Positions 54,023 to 61,770 of a DNA stretch of 64,000 bases are shown here, piece after piece (position 1 is the stretch's first letter; every line of letters begins with the position of its first letter). Under the pieces are notes generated by a model, which saw nothing but the letters and a program-made list of their open reading frames with translations, searched no databases and was not told the origin of the DNA. This DNA is from Moraxella sp. K1664 (GTDB taxonomy: Bacteria; Pseudomonadota; Gammaproteobacteria; Pseudomonadales; Moraxellaceae), in contig NZ_CP155576.1 in NCBI RefSeq assembly GCF_039693965.1, positions 1,798,001-1,862,000 of the forward strand. The letters are read 5' to 3'. The position numbers and the translations under genes are program-made.

Positions 54023-54408
54023 TGGATATTATTTGTTTTCCATTTGAGCGAGTTATTGAAATTAACACCTATATTCTTTCTACCGAAAAAGGCATGAAAG
54101 GACAAGCGGATATTGGCAAATTGCAAGGAGCGTTATCTCGGATTGATAATGCGATTTTGTACGAAGGCTTAAATGATGTTTTTGAAATTGCCAGTAAATA
54201 TGCCAGTAGTATTGCAATGGCTCATGCCTTATCTGATGCCAATAAGCGTACAGGGTTGGCGGTTGCCTTGGAGTATTTATCGCTTAATGATTATGAAATC
54301 ACAATAGACCATATTTTAATGGCGGACGCTATGCGTGATTTGGTGATTGGTGAATTATCTGAAAGTGAATTTGCGGATATTTTGTATTATCAATATTTAA
54401 AGAGTTGA
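54022..54408 (+). CDS. Fic/Doc-family toxin (death-on-curing type)
   Basis: A 128-aa Doc-like protein. The Fic core motif reads HALSDANKRTG, a Doc-type variant of HxFxxGNKRTA, preceded by a helical bundle (GALSRIDNAILYEG, a typical Doc block) and followed by LAVALEYLSLNDYEI. Doc enzymes phosphorylate EF-Tu and stop translation; Fic enzymes AMPylate targets. The start overlaps the antitoxin stop by one base. It is located between nuoB and nuoCD in the same orientation as both. Confidence 0.85.
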   Translation: MDIICFPFERVIEINTYILSTEKGMKGQADIGKLQGALSRIDNAILYEGLNDVFEIASKYASSIAMAHALSDANKRTGLAVALEYLSLNDYEITIDHILMADAMRDLVIGELSESEFADILYYQYLKS

Positions 54409-54558
54409 TTTTAATTTAACAAGTTATTTAATATAAAAATTGTATTAAAACGGTATGTCATATGCACCAAGTCATATTGTGGCATTATTCAATAAAGACA
54501 GATTTAAAAGTAGGCGTATAGGGGTAAATCAGTCGCCCAAAAGTCAAAACTTTATGAC

Positions 54559-54583
54559 AGGGCAAATATAATTTGCCCCTACG
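54559..54583. repeat. REP-like palindrome, diverged GGGCAAAT type
   Basis: AGGGCAAATATAATTTGCCCCTACG, a diverged member of the GGGCGAATTGCAATTCGCCC-CTAC family, in the 292-bp gap between the Doc-like gene and nuoCD. I see no gene in that gap. Confidence 0.5.
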
Positions 54584-54700
54584 GATTTATCAAAAGTGTG
54601 ATAAATTAACATTGGGCGAGTAAATCCCCAAAAATACAAATTGGGCAACCGCCCAAACCCAAACAGCAAGCAGTTGCAAGCCAAAAATAAGTTGGAAATT

Positions 54701-56449
54701 ATGAGCATTAACCACATTCACGATTTTGACATTTTAAACGAGCTAAACGCTAAGTTTACAAATCTTGTCGTCCAAGAAACGGCAGACGGCATTCCGACCG
54801 TTTGGGTAGATAAAGGGGCGGTGCTTGATGTGCTGATGTTTTTGCGGACACTGCCCAAGCCCTTTGTTATGCTTGTGGATTTATCCGCCATTGATGAAAG
54901 ACTTCGTAAGCACCGCCACGGCTTACCGCCTAGCGATTTTACGGTGTTTTATCATCTGATGAGTTTGGAGCGAAACTCGGACATTCGCATTAAGGTTGCC
55001 CTAGCTGAGGGCGAGCATATCCCGTCTGCGACCAAGATTTATCCCAATGCCAACTGGTATGAGCGTGAAGTGTGGGATATGTTTGGCGTGGTGTTTGACG
55101 GACACCCGCACCTGACACGGATTTTGCTCCCCAAATACTGGGAAGGACACCCACTGCGTAAAGAATACCACGCTCGGGCGACCGAATTTACGCCGTATTT
55201 TTTGAACACTGCCAAACAAGAGTTTGAACAAGAAAACTTACGTTTTATCCCCGAAGAGTGGGGCATGAAACGCTCGGGGCGTGATGAAGATTTTATGTTC
55301 CTAAATATCGGTCCTAACCACCCGTCCGCTCACGGGGCGTTCCGTTTGGTGTTACAGCTTGACGGCGAAGAGATTGTGGACTGTATCCCCGATATTGGCT
55401 ATCATCATCGTGGGGCGGAAAAAATGGCAGAACGCCAAACGTGGCATTCGTTCATTCCTTATACCGACCGCATTGACTATCTGGGCGGTGTGATGAATGA
55501 ATTGCCCTATATCATGGCGGTTGAGAAACTCGCTGGCATTACCACCCCTGAGCGTGCCAACGTCATTCGCATTATGATGAGTGAGTTTTTTAGGATTACC
55601 AATAACTTGCTTTATTGGGGGACGTTTATCCAAGACGCTGGCGGTATGACCCCTGTGTTTTATATGTTTGCCGACCGTCAAAAGGCGTATGATGTCATTG
55701 AAGCGGTAACGGGCTATCGTATGCACCCTGCGTGGTTTAGGATTGGCGGTACGGCTCACGATTTGCCAAATGGTTGGGAGCGATTGGTGCGTGAGTTTTT
55801 GGACTGGATGCCAAAACGCCTTGATGAATACTATAAGGCAACGATGACCAACACCGTGCTAAAAGGACGTACACAAAATGTCGCCCAATACAACGCCAAA
55901 CAAGCCCTAGCGTGGGGCGTAACGGGGGCGGGACTTCGTGCCACGGGCATTGATTTTGATTTGCGTAAAGCGAGACCGTATCTAGGCTATGAGAATTTTG
56001 ACTTTGAAATTCCTGTGTTTTATAACGGTGATGCGTATGATAGATGTTTGGTAAAAATTGAAGAGATTCGCCAATCACTTCGTATCATTGAGCAATGCCT
56101 AAACAATATGCCAAGCGGAGCGTATAAAGCCGAACACCCGCTTGCCGTGCCACCGCCAAAAGGCCGCACCTTACAAGACATTGAAACGCTCATCAACCAC
56201 TTTGTGTCGGTGTCGTGGGGACCTGTCATGCCAGCAGGGGAGAGTGCCTGTATGGTAGAAGGCGTAAAAGGGCTAAACAGCTATTATGTAACTTCCGACA
56301 ACTCAACGATGAGCTATCGCACTCGCATTCGTACGCCTACCTTTGCCCATTTGCAACAAATGCCGTCTGTGATTAACGGCTCTTTGGTATCCGATGCGAT
56401 TATTTATTTGGCAAGTATCGATATTGTTATGGCGGATTGTGATAGGTAG
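54701..56449 (+). CDS. nuoCD: NADH-quinone oxidoreductase fused subunits C and D
   Basis: A 582-aa fusion of the 30-kDa (C) and 49-kDa (D) peripheral subunits, as in E. coli and many gammaproteobacteria. The C part includes [25 protein letters not shown] and ends near residue 165. The D part starts with the [16 protein letters not shown] motif and includes [23 protein letters not shown] and a [18 protein letters not shown] block lining the quinone cavity. I chose the ATG at 54701 (GGAAATT upstream), since the frame from 54641 adds no family sequence. A nuclease-like gene starts 6 bp after the stop. Confidence 0.96.
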   Translation: MSINHIHDFDILNELNAKFTNLVVQETADGIPTVWVDKGAVLDVLMFLRTLPKPFVMLVDLSAIDERLRKHRHGLPPSDFTVFYHLMSLERNSDIRIKVALAEGEHIPSATKIYPNANWYEREVWDMFGVVFDGHPHLTRILLPKYWEGHPLRKEYHARATEFTPYFLNTAKQEFEQENLRFIPEEWGMKRSGRDEDFMFLNIGPNHPSAHGAFRLVLQLDGEEIVDCIPDIGYHHRGAEKMAERQTWHSFIPYTDRIDYLGGVMNELPYIMAVEKLAGITTPERANVIRIMMSEFFRITNNLLYWGTFIQDAGGMTPVFYMFADRQKAYDVIEAVTGYRMHPAWFRIGGTAHDLPNGWERLVREFLDWMPKRLDEYYKATMTNTVLKGRTQNVAQYNAKQALAWGVTGAGLRATGIDFDLRKARPYLGYENFDFEIPVFYNGDAYDRCLVKIEEIRQSLRIIEQCLNNMPSGAYKAEHPLAVPPPKGRTLQDIETLINHFVSVSWGPVMPAGESACMVEGVKGLNSYYVTSDNSTMSYRTRIRTPTFAHLQQMPSVINGSLVSDAIIYLASIDIVMADCDR

Positions 56450-56455
56450 GTTCAT

Positions 56456-57460
56456 ATGAGTATTTTTTTGATTGAAAGTGATAAATCAGAATTGTTGAAG
56501 CCAATCACCTTTAAAGAAGGAAATATGTTAGAAAAAGACATTCAAAATATCATTAAATCCAACCCTAGCATTTTAGGAGAAGAATTATTGATTGTGGGTG
56601 AAGAGTTATCACCTTTTGAAGACAGTAAAAAACGTTTAGATTTATTGGCGTTAGATGAATTTGGAAAATTGGTTGTTATTGAATTAAAAAGAGATAATGA
56701 CGGTTTTCATATGGATTTACAAGCCATTCGCTATGCGTCTATGGTAAGATTGTTTAGTATTGATAAGATTGTTGAATTTTATGGTAATTTTCACAATTGT
56801 AATAATGAGCAAGCAGAAAAAGCAATTGATAATTTCTTGGGCGGAGATTATGCTCAAAAATTAGATTTCGATAATGTTCGCATTATTTTGGTTAATCAAG
56901 ATTTTTCAAAAGACATTACAAATACAGTATTGTGGCTAAATGAACAAGGGTTGGATATTAAATGTATAAAAATTAACCCTTATAAATTAAATAGTGAGAG
57001 TATTTGGGATATTGATACTATCATTCCTGTAAAAGAAGCCCAAGAATATCAATTGAAATTAAGAGAAAAGAAACATTCAGACCAAGAAACCAAGCGTAAT
57101 AATAAAGATTTTAGCAAATATCAATTTAACGGTGGAATTTTTGGTAAAGGTCGCTTGGTTTTGGCAGTTGTTAGTGATTACTGTAAAAATAACCCTAATA
57201 TTGACATTGTTCATCTGCAAAATAAATTCCCCAAAGAATTGCAATCAAGACTTGAAACGGCAATTTTGTATTCAGATTTAGAATATGATTCAAAATTGGC
57301 GGAGAGATATTTTAAAGATAATGTTATTACTTTAAATAATACAAGTAAGATTGTTGTTTGCAATCAATGGGGCGTAGGAAATATTGATAGATTTATTGAG
57401 TGTGCTACAAAACTTGGCTATAAGATTGAAAAGCAATCCCAAATGCAGTTAGCAACCTAA
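56456..57460 (+). CDS. NucS/DUF91-like nuclease
   Basis: A 334-aa protein. Residues 20-130 look like an endonuclease NucS/DUF91 domain: EKDIQNIIKSNPSILGEELLIVGEEL, then the PD-(D/E)xK-type core KRLDLLALDEFGKLVVIELKR with Asp and Glu-x-Lys, and LQAIRYASMVR. The C-terminal third (GGIFGKGRLVLAVVSDYCKNN ... VVCNQWGVGNIDRF) resembles effector-binding modules of predicted restriction-like proteins. A DNA-repair or defence role is possible but unproven. It is AT-rich and starts 6 bp after nuoCD, within the nuo locus. Confidence 0.75.
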   Translation: MSIFLIESDKSELLKPITFKEGNMLEKDIQNIIKSNPSILGEELLIVGEELSPFEDSKKRLDLLALDEFGKLVVIELKRDNDGFHMDLQAIRYASMVRLFSIDKIVEFYGNFHNCNNEQAEKAIDNFLGGDYAQKLDFDNVRIILVNQDFSKDITNTVLWLNEQGLDIKCIKINPYKLNSESIWDIDTIIPVKEAQEYQLKLREKKHSDQETKRNNKDFSKYQFNGGIFGKGRLVLAVVSDYCKNNPNIDIVHLQNKFPKELQSRLETAILYSDLEYDSKLAERYFKDNVITLNNTSKIVVCNQWGVGNIDRFIECATKLGYKIEKQSQMQLAT

Positions 57461-57512
57461 AATATTGATATTGTAAAAATCGACCCTAAACTTAAAAAGA
57501 GAAATAAATACC

Positions 57513-58712
57513 ATGACCACACACCACATCTCCGAAGAATCACTCATCGCCTTTGCCGAAGAGACCCTAAACGAAGCCAAAGGTATCATGTATAATATGC
57601 TTGCCAAAGTCGTTGAGATTGGGGCATCTGACCTGTTTATCACGGCAGATTTTCCGCCGAGCGTCAAACATCAAGGCTTGATGAAACCGCTTGGCAAACA
57701 GGTGCTAAGTGCCGATAAGACCAAATTGTTTGCATACAGTATCATGAATGATTATCAGCGTGATGAATTTGAACGTGAAATGGAATGTAACTTTGCCATT
57801 AACGTGCCAAATGTCAGCCGTTTTCGTGTCAATGTCTTTATTCAGCAACAGCAAGTGGGCATGGTCATTCGTACCATTGCCGCCGAGATTCCCAATTTTG
57901 AAAAGCTAAGATTACCCCAAAAGCTCAAAGACGTGATTTTGGAAAAGCGGGGTTTGGTGCTGGTGGTGGGCGGTACAGGTTCGGGTAAATCCACGAGCTT
58001 GGCGGCGATGATTGACTACCGTAACGAAAACAGTGCAGGGCATATCATCACAGTAGAAGACCCTGTGGAATATGTGCATAAGCACAAAAAATCGATGATT
58101 ACGCACCGTGAAGTGGGCGTGGATACGCACTCATGGCACCATGCGTTGAAAAATACGCTCCGCCAAGCCCCTGATGTGATTTTGATTGGTGAGATTCGAG
58201 ATACCGAGACCATGGAACACGCCATTGCCTTTGCTGAGACGGGGCATTTGTGTCTAGGGACGCTCCACGCCAACAACGCCAACCAAACGCTTGACCGTAT
58301 CATCAACTTTTTCCCCGAAGAGCGTCGCCAACAGCTCCTTATGGATTTGTCCAGCAACATGAAAGCGATTATCTCACAGCGACTCATTCGCACCGAAGAC
58401 GGGCAGGGACGGCGTGCGGCGGTGGAGATTATGCTGAACACGCCATTGGTGGCGGATTTGATTTTAAAAAGTGAAATGCATGAGTTAAAGGCGATTATGA
58501 CCAAAAGCCGTGAGTTGGGTATGCAGACCTTTGACCAAGCGTTGTTTGACCTATATGATGAAGGGGCTATCTCGTACGATGAAGCGATTCGCAATGCCGA
58601 CTCGCCCAACGAGCTACGCCTACAAATCAAGCTCAAAGGCACCAGACGAGACGGCGAGCAGGAAGTGGCGAGTGCGTTATCGCTCCATGCTGATGAGAGT
58701 GATGATGACTAA
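57513..58712 (+). CDS. pilU: Type IV pilus retraction ATPase PilU
   Basis: A 399-aa hexameric ATPase of the PilT/PilU group, which supports pilus retraction (twitching, DNA uptake). An N-terminal PAS-like domain (EIGASDLFITADFPPSVKHQGLMKPLG) is followed by Walker A GGTGSGKSTSLAA, the Asp box ITVEDPVEYVHKHKKSMITHREVGVDT, Walker B VILIGEIRDTETMEHAIAFAETGHLCLGTLHANN, and the AIRNADSPNELRLQIKL end seen in PilU rather than PilT. pilU is normally beside pilT; here it is between nuoCD and nuoE, with no pilT in the window. Confidence 0.9.
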   Translation: MTTHHISEESLIAFAEETLNEAKGIMYNMLAKVVEIGASDLFITADFPPSVKHQGLMKPLGKQVLSADKTKLFAYSIMNDYQRDEFEREMECNFAINVPNVSRFRVNVFIQQQQVGMVIRTIAAEIPNFEKLRLPQKLKDVILEKRGLVLVVGGTGSGKSTSLAAMIDYRNENSAGHIITVEDPVEYVHKHKKSMITHREVGVDTHSWHHALKNTLRQAPDVILIGEIRDTETMEHAIAFAETGHLCLGTLHANNANQTLDRIINFFPEERRQQLLMDLSSNMKAIISQRLIRTEDGQGRRAAVEIMLNTPLVADLILKSEMHELKAIMTKSRELGMQTFDQALFDLYDEGAISYDEAIRNADSPNELRLQIKLKGTRRDGEQEVASALSLHADESDDD

Positions 58713-58720
58713 AAGGAGCG

Positions 58721-58846
58721 TTGCACATCGCACGTCTTGATTTGGTCATTGATTTATCGGGCTTTTCCAATTTGGAACGCAGTGCGTGCCAAATTGGGTT
58801 GGTCGCATTATACAGTTTTAATTTTTTTAAAAACATGAATTGTTAA
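58721..58846 (+). pseudogene. Short frame after pilU, possible gene remnant
   Basis: 41 codons from a TTG, with AAGGAG only 2 nt upstream (too close for a normal start). The translation (HIARLDLVIDLSGFSNLERSACQIGLVALYSFNFF) looks protein-like for about 30 residues, then becomes AT-rich noise. It could be the N-terminal scrap of a gene that once followed pilU. I do not recognise it. Confidence 0.25.
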
Positions 58847-58895
58847 GATATTGATAATTCTTGGATTGATAAAAATGGTTAAAATGGAGCAAAAA

Positions 58896-59174
58896 ATGCA
58901 ATTAACCACAATTAAACAAAATGACGGTATTTTTATCCAAATACCAAAGCATATCATGAAAGATATGGATAAGGTTGTGTCTAGTTTTGATGATAACACA
59001 CACCAAATTCACATTGCATTTTATCCAAAACAAGAGACAAATATCAGCCCAGAAGTTCAACAATTATCAGGCAGTCTTAGTGCTTATATCGGTACAGATA
59101 CCGAGATGATTGACGATGACGAAAAGGCATTTTTACAATTTTTATTAGATGATGATAATCGTATTAAAAATTGA
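58896..59174 (+). CDS. AbrB/MazE-like small protein (possible orphan antitoxin)
   Basis: A 92-aa protein. The N-terminus (QLTTIKQNDGIFIQIPKHIMKDM) resembles the swapped-hairpin DNA-binding fold of AbrB/MazE antitoxins. The C-terminus is acidic (DTEMIDDDEKAFLQFLLDDDN), as in antitoxin tails. I chose the ATG at 58896 because GGAG lies 6 nt upstream; two in-frame ATGs precede it. No toxin gene follows: the next gene is a soluble hypothetical. The function is inferred. Confidence 0.5.
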   Translation: MQLTTIKQNDGIFIQIPKHIMKDMDKVVSSFDDNTHQIHIAFYPKQETNISPEVQQLSGSLSAYIGTDTEMIDDDEKAFLQFLLDDDNRIKN

Positions 59175-59180
59175 GTAAAA

Positions 59181-59203
59181 GTAGGGTGCGTACCACGCAC
59201 CAA
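59181..59203. repeat. Palindromic repeat, TAGGGTGCGTaccACGCACC type
   Basis: A perfect 7-bp dyad GGTGCGT-acc-ACGCACC at 59185-59201. It is related to the imperfect copy at 53771-53791 in the other accessory block of the nuo locus. Confidence 0.6.
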
Positions 59204-59230
59204 TAACCTATTTTTTGATGATGTGATGAT

Positions 59231-59728
59231 GTGATGATGATTGATATTTTAGATAAATTGTCTGATGATAAAAAACAGCAACTCATCAAAAAACCAAAAG
59301 CGTGTTTTGGCTTTGATGAAAATTATCAATATTTTGTTTGTCATTATCGCCAAGTGGAAATTATCTGTGATGTGGTGATTTATGATTATGAGCAAGCCAT
59401 AAACCATAATCGTTATTTTGAAAAAGAATACGCCCACTTTGCAAAAGAATTATGGTTATTTGCTGATAATTGCTGTGGCGATGAATGGTTTTTGCACAAA
59501 ACAACCAAGCAAGTGCTGTTTTATGATCACGAACAGGGCGAATATTCATCTTTTGATGATTTTGTGAAATTTGATGTTGATTTTGGGCAATTTATGCATT
59601 TAATCATGGCATTAAGGGAGTTTCAATTAAATGAGCATGCCATTAAAAATCCACAAGACTATTTTAACAAACACATATTGCCTTTAAATCCGATATTTTT
59701 TGATAATTATCCTTATGAGATATATTGA
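59231..59728 (+). CDS. Hypothetical protein, possibly SUKH/SMI1-like
   Basis: A 165-aa, acidic and aromatic soluble protein. The central part (ELWLFADNCCGDEWFLHKTTKQVLFYDHEQGEYSSFDDFVKFDVDFGQFMHLIMAL) has the layout of SUKH (SMI1/KNR4) immunity proteins: a strand with WFL, a short turn, VLFYDH, then a helix. The similarity is weak and I give it as a suggestion only. It lies just before nuoE and is more AT-rich than the nuo genes. An AT-rich dyad (GATAAAAT / AGTTTTATC, 59770-59791) separates it from nuoE. Confidence 0.55.
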   Translation: MMMIDILDKLSDDKKQQLIKKPKACFGFDENYQYFVCHYRQVEIICDVVIYDYEQAINHNRYFEKEYAHFAKELWLFADNCCGDEWFLHKTTKQVLFYDHEQGEYSSFDDFVKFDVDFGQFMHLIMALREFQLNEHAIKNPQDYFNKHILPLNPIFFDNYPYEIY

Positions 59729-59844
59729 TTATAAGGGTAAATTTAAAAACTTTAACCATTTGTTAAACTGATAAAATTAAGTTAGTTTTATCAATTTAAT
59801 AAATAAAACCAAAACCGCAAGCTGACGCTAGCACAGGTAACTTT

Positions 59845-60354
59845 ATGAAAATAGTAACCGACAAAACCCCCAAAGTGGACATTCACGCCATTTTAACGCC
59901 CCAAGAAATTGACGGCATTCATCATCACATTCATCACTACCCACAACCTAGGGCGGCGGTGCTTGACGCTCTAAAACTCGTCCAAAAACGTAACGGCTGG
60001 GTGGACGATGCCCAAGTGGCTGCCATAGCCCATATGCTGTCCATGCCTGTGGCGGACGTGGAGGGCGTGGCGACATTTTTTAACCGCATTTATCGGATGC
60101 CAGTGGGTCGCCATGTGATTTTGATTTGTGATTCTATCGCTTGCTATCTAAACGGCTATGAGGCATTGGCGGACGCTTTTAAACGTGAGCTTGGCATTGA
60201 TTATGGGCAAACCACAAAAGACGGTCGCTTTACCCTACTGCCCATTTGTTGTCTTGGCAACTGCGACAAGGGGGCGAGCGTGCTGATTGATGAGGATACT
60301 TATGGACCTGTGTTGCCGTCTGAGGTCGGTCTATTGTTGGAGCAATACGCATGA
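59845..60354 (+). CDS. nuoE: NADH-quinone oxidoreductase subunit E
   Basis: The 169-aa 24-kDa subunit holding the N1a 2Fe-2S cluster. Cluster ligands read CDSIAC and, after about 36 residues, CLGNC. The helical N-terminal half contains RAAVLDALKLVQKRNGWV and VADVEGVATFFNRIYRMPVGRHVI. AGGTAAC precedes the ATG. The stop overlaps the nuoF start (ATGA), so E and F are translationally coupled. Confidence 0.96.
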   Translation: MKIVTDKTPKVDIHAILTPQEIDGIHHHIHHYPQPRAAVLDALKLVQKRNGWVDDAQVAAIAHMLSMPVADVEGVATFFNRIYRMPVGRHVILICDSIACYLNGYEALADAFKRELGIDYGQTTKDGRFTLLPICCLGNCDKGASVLIDEDTYGPVLPSEVGLLLEQYA

Positions 60355-61769
60355 ATAAACCAAATGTCGCCGAGCAAATCCACGCTCGTAAAAACGGACT
60401 TGCCCCAAGCCAACTAAATCGCCAAAAAACGCCAATCTGGGGCGTGGGATTGGCGGACGGTCAAGCACCGACTTCGCTCACACACCCCTTGACATGGCGA
60501 CTGTATCATCATGATGCCCTGCTGACATTGGCGGATTATGAAGCCTTGGACGGCTTTAAAGGGCTAAAAAACGCCCTAGCCAAAGACCCAAGAGAAGTGG
60601 GCGAGATGATAAAAACCGCCAACGTGCGTGGGCGTGGCGGTGCAGGCTTTAACGCAGGGCTAAAATGGACGTTTATGACTCCGCCTGACGGTGGCGTGCG
60701 GTATTTGATTTGTAATGCTGATGAAATGGAACCTGGGACGTTCAAAGACCGCTTGCTTATGGAGCGGATTCCGTTTCAGCTCATTGAGGGTATGCTCATT
60801 ACTGCTTATGCCATTGGGGCGAGCGTGGGCTATATCTTTATCCGTGGCGAATATATCCTAGCCGCCGAACGCTTACAAAACGCCATTAACGAATGTATCG
60901 CCAATAACTTGCTAGGCGAGGGTATTTTGGGGGCGGAGTTTAACTTTGAATTGCACGTCCACACAGGGGCAGGGCGGTATATCTGTGGCGAGGAGACGGC
61001 TCTTATCAACTGCTTGGAGGGTCGCCGTGCCAACCCACGCACCAAACCGCCATTTCCCCAAGTATCAGGGGCATGGGGTCGCCCAACGGTGGTGAATAAC
61101 GTTGAAACCTTAAACAATATGCCTGCCATTTTGTTAAATGGCGTGGAGTGGTATTTATCCTTGCCAAACGCCAAAGGCAAATCACAAACCCCCGGCACCA
61201 AGATTATGGGGTGTAGCGGTCGTGTCAAGGACGCAGGGCTGTGGGAAGTGCCGTTTGGCTATACCGCTCGTGAACTCATTGAACTGGCGGGCGGTATGCA
61301 GGACGGCTTGACCTTAAAGGCGTGGCTACCCGGCGGAGCGAGTACCGACTTTTTGACGGCAAGCGATGAACACCTTGACCTTGTCATGGATTTTGACCCG
61401 ATTATGAAGGCAGGAAGTCGCCTTGGGACGTGTCTCATGATGGTCGTGGACGAAACGCAAGACATGGTGAGCCTGTCTAGAAACTTGCAACAGTTTTTTC
61501 AAAGAGAATCGTGCGGTTGGTGTACCCCTTGCCGTGATGGTTTGCCGTGGGGCGTAAAAATCCTTGATGCGATGGAAAACGGACAAGGGCAAGCGGACGA
61601 CATTGACAAACTGTCCGAGCTGACACGAGATTTATGGCTTGGCAAGACTTTTTGTGCTCATGCCCCAGGGGCGATGGAGCCACTCATGAGTGCGTTAAAA
61701 TATTTCCGTCATGAATTTGAGCAAAAAGTGAACAACTCAAAACCACAACAAAATAAGGTGGGGGTGTAA
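60351..61769 (+). CDS. nuoF: NADH-quinone oxidoreductase subunit F
   Basis: The 472-aa NADH-binding 51-kDa subunit with FMN and the N3 cluster. The nucleotide/FMN motif is [14 protein letters not shown], the FMN-region block is [13 protein letters not shown], and the 4Fe-4S cysteines are in [12 protein letters not shown], with a fourth in [10 protein letters not shown]. The N-terminus is extended by about 30 residues ([21 protein letters not shown]). It is coupled to nuoE by a 4-bp overlap and is followed by nuoG 1 bp after the stop. Confidence 0.97.
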   Translation: MNKPNVAEQIHARKNGLAPSQLNRQKTPIWGVGLADGQAPTSLTHPLTWRLYHHDALLTLADYEALDGFKGLKNALAKDPREVGEMIKTANVRGRGGAGFNAGLKWTFMTPPDGGVRYLICNADEMEPGTFKDRLLMERIPFQLIEGMLITAYAIGASVGYIFIRGEYILAAERLQNAINECIANNLLGEGILGAEFNFELHVHTGAGRYICGEETALINCLEGRRANPRTKPPFPQVSGAWGRPTVVNNVETLNNMPAILLNGVEWYLSLPNAKGKSQTPGTKIMGCSGRVKDAGLWEVPFGYTARELIELAGGMQDGLTLKAWLPGGASTDFLTASDEHLDLVMDFDPIMKAGSRLGTCLMMVVDETQDMVSLSRNLQQFFQRESCGWCTPCRDGLPWGVKILDAMENGQGQADDIDKLSELTRDLWLGKTFCAHAPGAMEPLMSALKYFRHEFEQKVNNSKPQQNKVGV

Positions 61770-61770
61770 C

